From Paenibacillus dakarensis (GTDB taxonomy: Bacteria > Bacillota > Bacilli > Paenibacillales > Paenibacillaceae), in contig NZ_CDSE01000010.1 of NCBI RefSeq assembly GCF_001373415.1, forward strand, positions 116,317-180,316: DNA of 64,000 nucleotides. Direction: 5' to 3'. The notes beneath the pieces were generated by a model that did no database searches, was not told the DNA's origin, and worked only from the letters and a program-made list of their open reading frames with translations. The position numbers and the translations under genes are program-made. Below, piece after piece: positions 53,544 through 61,864 of the stretch; position 1 is the stretch's first letter, and each line of letters starts with the position of its first letter.

Positions 53544-54233
53544 TTAACTAATGTTTTGGGTAGTCTTATTTATTATTTTTAAGGCTTCCCGCCTGCTTAG
53601 ATTGGACAACGTGTTAGACTGTACGAAGCGGATCACAGACTCAGGATTGTATTTGCTATATTGGCGAAGGCTCCAACCAATCGCTTTCTGTATGAAAAAT
53701 TCGTTGGAGTCTGCCGTCAATTGAATATAGTGGAATAGTCTGTCGACATCTGTATCCAGCTTATATTTTAATTGAAATAATATAGCGGTTCTCTGAAGCC
53801 AGAAGTTATCAGATTGAATCCATTCATCCGCAATATTCCGTTGTTCCGGGTATTTACTGAAATAATGACCTGCATGATTGGAAGCAATATGGTCAACGGT
53901 ATCCCACCAAGATTTATTGATGATCATCTGTTCAATAAGCTTGATGTCATCCAAGTGAAATTTTCGCTTTCTCATGTCCATGATCTGCAGCGCCGCGTTT
54001 TGCAATTCCCTTTCGTTCATGCTCCAAAGCTTCGTAATGACCTCAACAACCTGATCCTCAGTGGGAAAATCATGTTCATCAAGAAATTTCTTCGTTAACT
54101 CTTTTCTTAATGGAGACTGGATGCCGAAAAACTCAAATTGATTTCTCATATAAGCTTTCATTTTCTGGGCTAGATATTCATTGCTATGTTCAGCGAATAG
54201 GGTTCTTAATTGATTAAGATCCGATATATTCAT
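53544..54233 (-). CDS. DNA alkylation repair protein (AlkD-like)
   Basis: AAGGAG lies 7-8 bp before the ATG on the minus strand. The 229-residue protein is built of HEAT-like helical repeats with the family blocks QFEFFGIQSPLRKELTKKFL, ELQNAALQIMDMRKRKF, KSWWDTVDHIASNHAGHYF, WLQRTAILFQLKYK and FIQKAIGWSLRQYSKYNPESVIRFV. AlkD enzymes remove 3-methyladenine and 7-methylguanine from DNA. The Trp and Asp residues in the SWWDTVD motif match the substrate-facing groove of the family. Single gene. Confidence 0.88.
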   Translation of the reverse strand: MNISDLNQLRTLFAEHSNEYLAQKMKAYMRNQFEFFGIQSPLRKELTKKFLDEHDFPTEDQVVEVITKLWSMNERELQNAALQIMDMRKRKFHLDDIKLIEQMIINKSWWDTVDHIASNHAGHYFSKYPEQRNIADEWIQSDNFWLQRTAILFQLKYKLDTDVDRLFHYIQLTADSNEFFIQKAIGWSLRQYSKYNPESVIRFVQSNTLSNLSRREALKIINKTTQNIS

Positions 54234-54304
54234 AGACTATTCTCCTTGGTCGAATTAGAAGTAGTTTACATAATAGTATCTCAAGAATGCTTTTTGTGTA
54301 TATA

Positions 54305-54366
54305 AGAAAACAAAAGAGCGCTCCGTATGATGCTTAATCCGAAAATACATCAAGGAGGCGCTCTTA
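54305..54366 (-). terminator. Terminator of the MetX-like gene
   Basis: Read on the minus strand, AGAGCGCC...GGAGCGCTCT forms a GC-rich stem with an inner GATG/CATC pairing and is followed by TTTTGTTTTC. It lies 30 bp beyond the MetX-like stop. Confidence 0.75.
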
Positions 54367-54396
54367 ATGATAGAGCCTATGAATAATCAGTTCGTA

Positions 54397-55410
54397 TTAT
54401 TTACTGAGCGCTAGCAAGTGTTTTAGGTTATCATCAATAAATTGATTATCAGCGCGGTTGATTCCTCGACCGGCAAAATGGCCCCAGATCGATTCGACAG
54501 GCTTAAGAACAGCATTTGGCATAAGCTTTGCCTCGTATTCACTATCTTTCGCTGAACAGAAGAGATCCGTGCTCCCTGGCATGACGCAGGCAAGTGCCTT
54601 AATGCTTTTTAGCGCCTTATCGAAATCTCCGTTATACGTAGAGTTTGCACTAATATCGGCATGTTGGCCTGTCCATAACATGGCAAGGACATTGTGCGGG
54701 TCCATCTGCATAAAGCTGTCTTCCCAGACACCAGCCATAAAAGCTGCTAATGAATCAATCCCCATCTTGCGATAAATTTCCTCTCGATAAAACGCCGCAG
54801 ATACACTCCATCCCGCATATACACGGCCAACCGCACGCATGTCGGTAGATGTCAGCTGGTCTAGTTTGCTTGAATCGAAGCCTACCGCAGCCAGCAGCGC
54901 AGCCTTCATACTGTCCAGAACCACAAATGTATGGGGCCATGGCTTGGCAATTCCCATGAAAGGCGCGATTCGTTCCACCATGTCTGGGTAGCTTGCACCC
55001 CATTGGAACGCTTGAAGGCCTCCCATGGACCACCCAACAACGAGAGCAATCTTTTGAATGCCGAATTTTTCGGTCACCAGCCGATGCTGAAATTTCACGT
55101 TGTCATAGATCGTTACCTGCGGGAAGTTAGCCCGGTCGAATGGGGCTGGCGTATTTGTGGGAGAAGAAGATATCCCGTTACCCAGCAGATTAGGAACGAT
55201 AATGAAATATTTTTGCGGATCCAGTGCCACGCCGTTTCCAATCAGCCATTCATTCTGAACATGCGTGTCGCCAAAAGCAGTTGGATAGACGATGACATTA
55301 TCTTTATTCTCATTCAATCTCCCATAAGTCTTATAAGCCAGAAAAGCGCTAGGCAGCGTCGTTCCAGATTGCAAGGTTACATTACCTAAATCAAAAATCT
55401 CATAATCCAT
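54397..55410 (-). CDS. MetX-like alpha/beta hydrolase (homoserine acetyltransferase superfamily)
   Basis: The 337-residue protein has the MetX layout: FDLGNVTLQSGTTLPSAFLAYKTYGRLNENKDNVIVYPTAFG near the start, PNLLGNGISSSP, nucleophile GWSMGGLQAFQWGASYPD (Ser in GWSMGG), a lid domain, and a C-terminal catalytic His in SIWGHFAG. The canonical acyl-transferase blocks are only partly conserved, so it could be a plain hydrolase. GGGAG precedes the ATG. It lies divergent from the damaged LysR gene, its likely former regulator. Confidence 0.8.
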   Translation of the reverse strand: MDYEIFDLGNVTLQSGTTLPSAFLAYKTYGRLNENKDNVIVYPTAFGDTHVQNEWLIGNGVALDPQKYFIIVPNLLGNGISSSPTNTPAPFDRANFPQVTIYDNVKFQHRLVTEKFGIQKIALVVGWSMGGLQAFQWGASYPDMVERIAPFMGIAKPWPHTFVVLDSMKAALLAAVGFDSSKLDQLTSTDMRAVGRVYAGWSVSAAFYREEIYRKMGIDSLAAFMAGVWEDSFMQMDPHNVLAMLWTGQHADISANSTYNGDFDKALKSIKALACVMPGSTDLFCSAKDSEYEAKLMPNAVLKPVESIWGHFAGRGINRADNQFIDDNLKHLLALSK

Positions 55411-55434
55411 TGTTAGTTGCTCCCTTCATGTTGA

Positions 55435-56251
55435 AATCAACCATTTAGCTTTAGAGGAAGAGCTTGGTGTTCGTCTCTTTGACCGCTTGGGCAAGCAGCT
55501 CGTTCTCACAACAGCGGGTGAACGCTTTTTAACACATACACAGGACGTTCTAAATAAATTGGATGAAGCTCGCAGTGTCGTTCATGATAATGAAAATCTA
55601 AGCGGTACACTAACGATAAGTGCTAACGAGGTTCTTGCCGTCTACCGGTTACCCGTTGTCTTTCAGCTATTTCGTTCGCGGCATCCGGGAGTGCGTCTTA
55701 TCTTCCACTCCGTTCCCAATCAGGAACTTAAGCAAACACTCTTTGAGGGGACCGCGGATGTCGTCTTTATGTTGGATGAACCCATTCGTTCGAGCGGACT
55801 TGCAGTGGAACCGCTGCTCGAAGAAACGTTCCGCTTGTTTGCCTCCCCAGACCATCCATTCGCGAAACGAACTGAACTCCAGCTGGAGGATTTTCACGGG
55901 GAAGTGTTCCTGACGAATGAAAAGGGATGTCCTTATCGAACCATGTTTGACCGGGGATTTGAGAAAGAGGGGATCGATAGCATCACGTATTTAGAGTTTC
56001 AAAGTGCTGAAGCCATTAAACAATGTGCCATTTCGGGAATCGGTATTGCCTTTCTTCCTGAAATCGTAGCGGAAGCCGAAGTTGAACGGGGCGAACTCAT
56101 TGCCCTTCCATGGCAAATTCCGGACTTACACGTGTATACACAGATGTTGTGGCATAAGGACAAGTGGCTGTCACCCATCATATTATCTTTCATAGAAACA
56201 GTAAGAGAGGTTATTGATATTGAAAACAACAACGCTACTGAAACTGATTAG
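55435..56251 (+). pseudogene. LysR-family regulator lacking its N-terminal HTH
   Basis: From about 55435 the frame reads LALEEELGVRLFDRLGKQ and then LVLTTAGERFL, which is the end of a LysR helix-turn-helix, followed by a complete effector-binding domain (LSGTLTISANEVLAVYRLPVVFQLFRSRHPGVRLIF...QCAISGIGIAFLPEIVAEAE). The first 35-40 residues, including most of the DNA-binding helices, are missing, and the upstream sequence belongs to the divergent MetX-like promoter. A TTG at 55487 could start a 254-residue effector domain alone. It is most simply a 5'-deleted gene. Confidence 0.7.
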
Positions 56252-56310
56252 TAGTTGATAAATCGAGTATCCTGGAAATTTTAATAGTGAAGCAGAAACA
56301 TGACCAAATC

Positions 56311-56356
56311 ACTAAGAGGTTTATTCCAATTGTTGGAAATTGGAGTGAGTCTTTTT
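56311..56356 (+). terminator. Weak terminator after the LysR remnant
   Basis: CCAATT and AATTGG pair around a 6-nt loop, with extra CACT/AGTG pairing, followed by CTTTTT. Confidence 0.4.
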
Positions 56357-56503
56357 GCATATTTAGCTACATTGACCTATTGGGATTGCATTTATGAATA
56401 GAGTAAATTATTCGTACTAGGTAGTCTGATTAACGATCTTTAAGGCTACCAATATGATTAGCGAGCATATACATAAATCTATTAGATAAAGTTCATGAGA
56501 GGG

Positions 56504-56824
56504 GAGGTATATTGCGAGCCGCTACGCAAGTTTTGTACATTTCATGTGCGCTGAAGTTGCAGCATGGGATCCCTATGCAAGTGAACCATGTTTTCACCGC
56601 TCAGGTGCCAGGAAGGAATATGACCTGAATGAGCTTGTGAAGGATGCGGATATCTTCGCACCAATGGTTCCGTTAACCGAGCAGACGAGAGGCTTAGTTA
56701 CAGCTGAACATATTCGTGCTTTGTTGTGCATACCCCGCATAATGCGGGACGTACGAAGGATGCCAACAAGCAATGGGCTGCAGATTTAGCAGTACAGTTT
56801 AGAAAAGTTGTGGTTACAAATTGA
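56504..56824 (+). pseudogene. Remnant of a D-2-hydroxyacid dehydrogenase
   Basis: One frame reads IASRYASFVHF...AEVAAWDPYAS and EYDLNELVKDADIFAPMVPL then TEQTRGLVTAEHIRAL, the NAD-binding part of the family. After about 56720 the frame changes and reads VHTPHNAGRTKDANKQWAAD, the region of the catalytic His with its TPH motif, to a stop at 56824. The N-terminal domain and about 50 residues between the two parts are missing. It is a clear decayed gene with at least one frameshift and deletion. Confidence 0.75.
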
Positions 56825-56923
56825 TGAAATGAACGGTAACCCGGAAGATAGACACTTTATAAAGTGGATCTGTCTTTCGGGTTTTGAACGAAATACTATG
56901 ATTGATGAATTAGTGGTTTTTTG

Positions 56924-57310
56924 TTAAGACATTTTACGAGCATTAAGAATGGATATAGCTGAGAAGACGACAAAGGAAAAAATCAAGAAGAATACGATTG
57001 TTTCTCTGAATATAAAATATAAGATGCCTAACAAAGCTAGTCCTATCCCATTAAACAGGAAAAGCCTTTTTGTTATCGACCATTTTGCTTGTTTGATAAT
57101 GGCATAACTGAGTAAACTAATGACGAGATGAGGCACATACAGTATTAGAAAGAACAAAGTAAGTACAACGGCTTCACCAGGGTCGCTAACATATGGAGTT
57201 CCAGAGTCTAACGGATTATTCATTTTGACAATAAGGACACTGTACAAAAAACTCAATAGAAACGAGACAACACAGAGATTTAACACAAATTCCTTTTTTA
57301 ATCTGTCCAT
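56924..57310 (-). CDS. Small membrane protein, four helices
   Basis: The ATG at 57310 lies 8 bp after AGGAG; the TTG at 57316 is less likely. The 128-residue protein has four hydrophobic stretches (VLNLCVVSFLLSFLYSVLIV; AVVLTLFFLILYVPHLVISLLSYAII; LFLFNGIGLALLGILYFIF; VFFLIFSFVVFSAISIL). I recognise no family. It lies 32 bp downstream of the methyltransferase on the same strand and may be cotranscribed. Confidence 0.6.
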   Translation of the reverse strand: MDRLKKEFVLNLCVVSFLLSFLYSVLIVKMNNPLDSGTPYVSDPGEAVVLTLFFLILYVPHLVISLLSYAIIKQAKWSITKRLFLFNGIGLALLGILYFIFRETIVFFLIFSFVVFSAISILNARKMS

Positions 57311-57347
57311 ATACAAGACTCCTAATAGGTTTATAACGATCGATAGA

Positions 57348-58160
57348 TTATAGCTTTCTTGCTTTGATTACAAAAGTTACAGGCAGCATCTTTGCTTTTT
57401 GGGCAAAATCACTGTGCTTGTTTCGAGACCCTATCATTTCTTCATCAGATTCCTCAATCATTTGTTCAATAACAAATCCTGCTTTGGAGAGAGCATTTAC
57501 ATAGGTGGATAGTTTACGATCCGATAGCATCAGTACATTTTCATCAAGTGCCACCGAATACCAGGATTCATCGAAATAGCATTTTTTAAAGACAAGCATA
57601 TCATTTTCTACAGCAACACATTTGTGGATAGGGTGAGACCAGCTGAAAATAAATACACCGTTTTTCTTAAGGTAGGAAGCAATCCTGCGAAAAGTCCCCT
57701 CAAGGTCGGTGGTCCAGCCAATAGCATAAATCGAATACACATAATCAAAATAATCCGCGGGTAAACCGCATTCTTCTTCCATGGGAGCACAGATGAATTC
57801 TGCTGAAAGACCGCATGACTTCAAATGCTGCGCTGCCTTTTCGATCTGTTTCTCCGATATATCCACCGCCCATAGTTCAGAGGCATTGCGTTCCCCGTGA
57901 TATTGTAAGGATTGACCGTTTCCACAGCCGATCTCCAGCAGCTTTTTTCCTGAAACATCGCCAAAAAGCTGGCATTTTTCTTCGGAGACAAATGATCCGT
58001 ATAAGGGAAGCACGATAGCTCCTAAGAAGTCATTGCCTTTTATATCCCAATAGGAACTGTTTGTCTTGTATACAGAATCTTTGTCCATATCGACCGAGAT
58101 GGCAGAACCAACCTCACCAGCACCTATAATGTTAGTTTTATATAAAGGATTCTTGTCCAT
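57348..58160 (-). CDS. Class I SAM-dependent methyltransferase with duplicated N-terminus
   Basis: The 270-residue protein has the Rossmann methyltransferase motifs: KKLLEIGCGNGQSLQYHGE (motif I), LWAVDISEKQIEKAAQHL, FDYVYSIYAIGWTTDLEGTFRRIASYLKKNGVFIFSWSHPIH. The normal N-terminus seems to be MDKDSVYKTNSSYWDIKGNDF at residue 25, but a second, similar stretch (MDKNPLYKTNIIGAGEVG) precedes it and has the better ribosome site (GGGGAGGT). The 24-residue insertion looks like a partial tandem duplication. The methyl acceptor is unknown. Confidence 0.85.
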   Translation of the reverse strand: MDKNPLYKTNIIGAGEVGSAISVDMDKDSVYKTNSSYWDIKGNDFLGAIVLPLYGSFVSEEKCQLFGDVSGKKLLEIGCGNGQSLQYHGERNASELWAVDISEKQIEKAAQHLKSCGLSAEFICAPMEEECGLPADYFDYVYSIYAIGWTTDLEGTFRRIASYLKKNGVFIFSWSHPIHKCVAVENDMLVFKKCYFDESWYSVALDENVLMLSDRKLSTYVNALSKAGFVIEQMIEESDEEMIGSRNKHSDFAQKAKMLPVTFVIKARKL

Positions 58161-58349
58161 ATCGATACCTCCCCTAATCTATAAGGTAGACCTTTCATGA
58201 CTTGCTATTAATTCCAAAATAATATACCGTTTTTTTAATGAACTAATCCACTAATATTATCCATAAACGCTTTATTGATTCGGCAGTCGAGACCGGATTA
58301 TCCTGTGAGAATGTACCTGCTTGCAGCAGGATATTGGTCAGTAGAGCAG

Positions 58350-58670
58350 AACATATCAAGAGGAGTAGTAGGCAGAAGTCAGCGATGGCATAAGGAATTG
58401 ACCTCTGGATCTCACCAACTCAAGGGGATGTTGCTCCGCTTATGAAGGACGTGGTTTTCGGGTATGACAGCAATCTGGAAGTACGCAGGTTTACCGATCA
58501 TCAGCCTGCCCGGAGGCCAAGTGAAGGGGTTACCCATATGCTTCCAATGTATTGCCGATTTTGGACAGGATGAAATCTTGCTGCACCATGCTGACAGAGA
58601 AATGCTTAAAGAAGCCGCGCAAGATTTTAATATTAGACAATCAAGCCTTAAAGATTTAGGCGGATTCTAG
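58350..58670 (+). pseudogene. Remnant of an amidase (GatA-like signature family)
   Basis: Three pieces can be joined: RQKSAMA ending at a TAA at 58391-58393, GIDLWISPTQGDVAPLMKDV in the same frame, then, after a frameshift near 58464-58480, IWKYAGLPIISLPGGQVKGL and PICFQCIADFGQDEILL to a stop at 58670. The AGLPIISLPGG...GLP-x-x-FQ pattern is the C-terminal part of the amidase family. The catalytic Ser-Ser-Lys region is absent. It is a decayed C-terminal fragment. Confidence 0.7.
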
Positions 58671-58700
58671 AACTACCTGATTTTATTAATCTTAGACAGT

Positions 58701-58895
58701 TTGGAGTGGTTTCAGCATTTTATAGAAGCTTTGGTTTCAAATAATTATATTAACTGGAGTGAATGGGACAGAGAAGCTTTAAAATTTTATCTGGGTAATA
58801 TTAAAAATGATGTTCCGTATATAGAGATGGATTTCTGTAGAAAGTTCCATATGGATTCATCTAACAACGAATATATTTCAATTTGTCTACGGTGA
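58701..58895 (+). CDS. Small hypothetical protein (doubtful)
   Basis: A 64-residue frame from a TTG reads EWFQHFIEALVSNNYINWSEWDREAL and ends in NEYISICLR. Composition looks protein-like but there is no good ribosome binding site and the frame lies in a decayed zone, so it may be a fragment of a larger lost gene. Confidence 0.3.
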   Translation: MEWFQHFIEALVSNNYINWSEWDREALKFYLGNIKNDVPYIEMDFCRKFHMDSSNNEYISICLR

Positions 58896-58904
58896 TGAGC
58901 GGCA

Positions 58905-59276
58905 CTACTTTTCAAGTTTTTTGGCAAATTTCCTAAGTTCCTCGGGGTCATTTGTATGGAACACCAACTTTTCGGTATCAAAGATAAGTATAACTGGAAC
59001 CTTTTCCTCGAGACCTAATGCTTTTAACGATTTCAGTTTATCGCTCTCCGAATATATTATTACTTGTTCAATGTAATTAAGAAGACCTGGTTCGGAATTA
59101 TGCACCTTGTTCACCTCAAACTCCCAATCTCGGGAATTCGAAAAAATTCGCATTGAATATTTGCCTTCTTCTTTCGAAGTGAACTCTTCCAGCACATCAG
59201 TCTTGCTTAGGCTGCAACCAGTAAAGATTAAGGCAGCTATAAACATAAGTATTCCTAACTTGACCTTTAGCATCAT
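58905..59276 (-). CDS. Small lipoprotein of unknown function
   Basis: The 123-residue product starts MMLKVKLGILMFIAALIFTGCSLS, a clear lipoprotein signal with the lipobox FTGC. The mature part (EFTSKEEGKYSMRIFSNSRDWEFEV...VPVILIFDTEKLVFHTNDPEELRKFAKKLE) looks like a small alpha/beta domain. GAGGGATAG precedes the ATG. It is divergent from the gene at 59434. Confidence 0.7.
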   Translation of the reverse strand: MMLKVKLGILMFIAALIFTGCSLSKTDVLEEFTSKEEGKYSMRIFSNSRDWEFEVNKVHNSEPGLLNYIEQVIIYSESDKLKSLKALGLEEKVPVILIFDTEKLVFHTNDPEELRKFAKKLEK

Positions 59277-59433
59277 TTTCTATCCCTCTTCCTATTGAAT
59301 CAATATTATTATTAGGACAATCGCTTTAACCGTATTTATTTGTGAAAGATCAGGGCTTAGTGGCAAAAAAGTTAATTTATTTGTCGGGCTTTCTTTCACG
59401 CTTTGGGAATTTTTATTGAAAAAGGAGATGAAA

Positions 59434-59976
59434 ATGAGAAAGAAACATCTCGTAATGTTACTCTCTGTTTGTTTGATTGTTTCTGTTATGGTTAATTGCT
59501 ATTCATTTTTCAAAATTCATGATTATAAATTACAAAATAATAAGAGGCATATGAATCAAATTGATAATTTTTATTTTTATGGAATGGAAATACCACAATT
59601 CAAAATTGAAAAAATAATGGAGCTGATTAATCAGGATCCGCCTGATGCAAGAGAGGGAGTAGAAACCTGGTTGCTAGAAATAGCATCGGATTACAGTGTT
59701 GCTGAAAACTCTTTAGCAGCGACTCAAATACACCCAAGATTATTTTTTGAACAGCTTAAAGGTTTTCTATTAGATATGATACGTACTGAAGATGATTTTG
59801 AAAAGTGGAAGCAGATTTGTTTAGAGCTAAATGATATTACATCATATCTAAAATTAAATCTTAGTAAAGATGATTTGAAAGACCCGTCCAATGCAGATGA
59901 AAACTGGCTAAAAATAATGAATGAAATAAAGGAGAAATATGCACATACCTATTTAATTTCTAATATGAGTTTGTAG
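59434..59976 (+). CDS. Membrane-anchored protein of unknown function
   Basis: The ATG at 59434 is placed 7 bp after AAAGGAG; earlier starts are too close or weak. The 180-residue protein has one N-terminal membrane helix (HLVMLLSVCLIVSVMVNCYSFF) and a mostly helical, acidic extracellular part (KIEKIMELINQDPPDAREGVETWLLEIASDY; FFEQLKGFLLDMIRTEDDFEKWKQICLELNDI). The base composition is more AT-rich than in the flanking metabolic genes, suggesting an accessory origin. The family is unknown. Confidence 0.6.
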   Translation: MRKKHLVMLLSVCLIVSVMVNCYSFFKIHDYKLQNNKRHMNQIDNFYFYGMEIPQFKIEKIMELINQDPPDAREGVETWLLEIASDYSVAENSLAATQIHPRLFFEQLKGFLLDMIRTEDDFEKWKQICLELNDITSYLKLNLSKDDLKDPSNADENWLKIMNEIKEKYAHTYLISNMSL

Positions 59977-60015
59977 ATATTTGGGAAGATAAGTATTAAG
60001 AGAGGTGAATTCTGA

Positions 60016-60210
60016 GTGGAGCATCAATGCGCAAAGTGTAATATTAAAATGACTCGTTCAAGAGCAGTGGGTGGAAGAGGGAAATTATCAGCAGTAAGAG
60101 AACCAGTGAAGTATTTTACCAATAAGGAGAGTAGTACACTAATTCCTTTTGTATGCTCACAATGCGGCTTAACCGAATGGTACGTTGAAAATCCGGAAAA
60201 TTTCAAATAA
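60016..60210 (+). CDS. Small zinc-ribbon protein
   Basis: GTG start behind GAGGTGA. The 64-residue protein has two CxxC pairs, HQCAKCNIKM near the N-terminus and FVCSQCGLTEWYVENPENF near the C-terminus, forming a zinc ribbon with a central loop. This matches short nucleic-acid-binding-like ribbons (GLxEWY-type ending) of Firmicutes with unknown function. It lies 39 bp after the previous gene and could be cotranscribed. Confidence 0.65.
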   Translation: MEHQCAKCNIKMTRSRAVGGRGKLSAVREPVKYFTNKESSTLIPFVCSQCGLTEWYVENPENFK

Positions 60211-60260
60211 TTCTATTTCATGTTGCTTCTATCGGTTTAATTGATAAGGGTGGTGAGAGA

Positions 60261-60728
60261 TTGAAAAAGACACGCCTAATTATATCTCTTTTATTAGGGT
60301 TAATTATTAGCTCCTGTTCGAGTGGGGAATCACAGAATAACTCTCAAAAAGAACCCTTACCTCCTAGTCCCTTTCCAATAGAGCTATCTACACAATTCAG
60401 TGTCTTTAAAGTAGATGTTAGCAAGCAGGAAGCAGCGAATAAATTAATAATGACTGTGAACAGAAATGCAGAATTACATAGTAACGTGATACTTCAATAC
60501 CGAATGTATCCATTTATAGAAGGAAACAAAGTCGAACAATTGGCTAAAAATATTCTGGACGAAGACATTGATTTATATGTTAAGAAGGAAATAATCGAAG
60601 ACATTCCATTGACTGAATACGGAAAGTATAGAATTGAAATCGAGGCACATTACGATGGATGGGGTCAAAATAAGACTTATACTATTCAATTTGATGATAA
60701 TGGAGTTAGTATATTGCATGAAAGCTAA
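60261..60728 (+). CDS. Lipoprotein of unknown function
   Basis: TTG start behind GGTGGTGAG. The signal peptide ends in the lipobox LIISSCSSG (Cys near residue 20), then a Ser/Gln/Pro-rich linker. The 130-residue mature domain looks beta-rich, with a region HSNVILQYRMYPFIEGNKVEQLAKNILDE and a C-terminal GKYRIEIEAHYDGWGQNKTYTIQFDDNG. No known domain is recognised; an Ig-like fold is possible. Confidence 0.65.
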   Translation: MKKTRLIISLLLGLIISSCSSGESQNNSQKEPLPPSPFPIELSTQFSVFKVDVSKQEAANKLIMTVNRNAELHSNVILQYRMYPFIEGNKVEQLAKNILDEDIDLYVKKEIIEDIPLTEYGKYRIEIEAHYDGWGQNKTYTIQFDDNGVSILHES

Positions 60729-60876
60729 GTTAGATAAAGGACTTTTTGATGGTTAATCTACGATAGTGCAGCTTCATATAATAAAGTGTTAGCGCATTAC
60801 TAAACTGCCGAATTTTACCCTAAATTATGGGATTGTGCTAAACTTAAAAGAAAATATTACATAAGGAGAGAGCAGA

Positions 60877-61836
60877 ATGTCAGATCGTGATGAATTAGCA
60901 GAGCAAAGGCGCAAAAATTTAAAGCTTATTCATTTCAGTAAAGAGGATCAAGCTCTTGTTGAGTCGGAGAAGCCCAAGGAGACGTTTGCCGACGTCGGGG
61001 GCCTGGAAGAGGTTAAGAAAAAAATCAGAATGAACTTCATATTGCCGCTGCAGCAGCCGGAGGTATTTGCTGCATACGGCAAACATGCCGGAGGGAGCTT
61101 GCTCTTGTTCGGGCCTCCCGGATGCGGCAAAACGTTCCTGGCGCGTGCAGTGGCAGGCGAGATTGATGCTAATTTTTTTCATGTCGAGCTGCAGTCCATT
61201 CTATCCATGTATACGGGCCAGAGTGAACATAACCTGCATGATATATTCGAAAAAGCGCGGGAAAACAAGCCATGCGTTATTTTTATTGATGAAATCGACG
61301 CGCTAGGAGGAAGCCGTCATCAGATGCGCCAGCATCATGACCGTATGCTTGTTAATCAATTATTGCTTGAGCTCGACGGCCTGCAGGCAGAGAACGATAA
61401 CGTGTTCGTCATCGGAGCAACCAATACACCATGGTACCTGGATTCCGCTTTGAGACGTCCCGGGCGATTTAATCATCTTGTTTTTGTACCGCCGCCTGAA
61501 GAAGCTGAGCGGCAGACCATCCTGGAACTGAAGCTGTCCGGCAAGCCGCTGGGTTCACTGAACCTGGCCAAAATTGCTGCAGAGACAAATCATTATTCGG
61601 GAGCTGATTTAGAGCAGTTAGTCAAAGATGCTGTAGAGTCAGCAATGGAGCGTACCTTTGAAAAAGGGGAGATTCAGCCCATTACTCAGGATGATTTAAA
61701 GAAATCGGCAAAGGGCCGGAAGGCAACGACGCTGGATTGGTTTACTACAGCCAAAAATTACGCCACTTTTAGCGATGTAAACCGCGATTATCAGATCGTG
61801 CTGGATTACATTAAGAATAAAGGCATAAAGTCATAA
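60877..61836 (+). CDS. AAA+ ATPase (FtsH/CDC48-type module without a protease)
   Basis: The 319-residue protein has one AAA module: FADVGGLEEVKKKIR, Walker A GPPGCGKT (79-86), Walker B IFIDEID (136-141), sensor GATNTPWYLD and arginine fingers ALRRPGRF (193-197), then a four-helix lid. The N-terminal 35 residues are charged and no membrane helix or zinc protease domain follows, which distinguishes it from FtsH. It is followed within 30 bp by a TPR membrane protein, so the two likely form an adaptor-unfoldase pair. Confidence 0.85.
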   Translation: MSDRDELAEQRRKNLKLIHFSKEDQALVESEKPKETFADVGGLEEVKKKIRMNFILPLQQPEVFAAYGKHAGGSLLLFGPPGCGKTFLARAVAGEIDANFFHVELQSILSMYTGQSEHNLHDIFEKARENKPCVIFIDEIDALGGSRHQMRQHHDRMLVNQLLLELDGLQAENDNVFVIGATNTPWYLDSALRRPGRFNHLVFVPPPEEAERQTILELKLSGKPLGSLNLAKIAAETNHYSGADLEQLVKDAVESAMERTFEKGEIQPITQDDLKKSAKGRKATTLDWFTTAKNYATFSDVNRDYQIVLDYIKNKGIKS

Positions 61837-61864
61837 TGGAATGATGGAGGTGAAGGAGCAAGTG

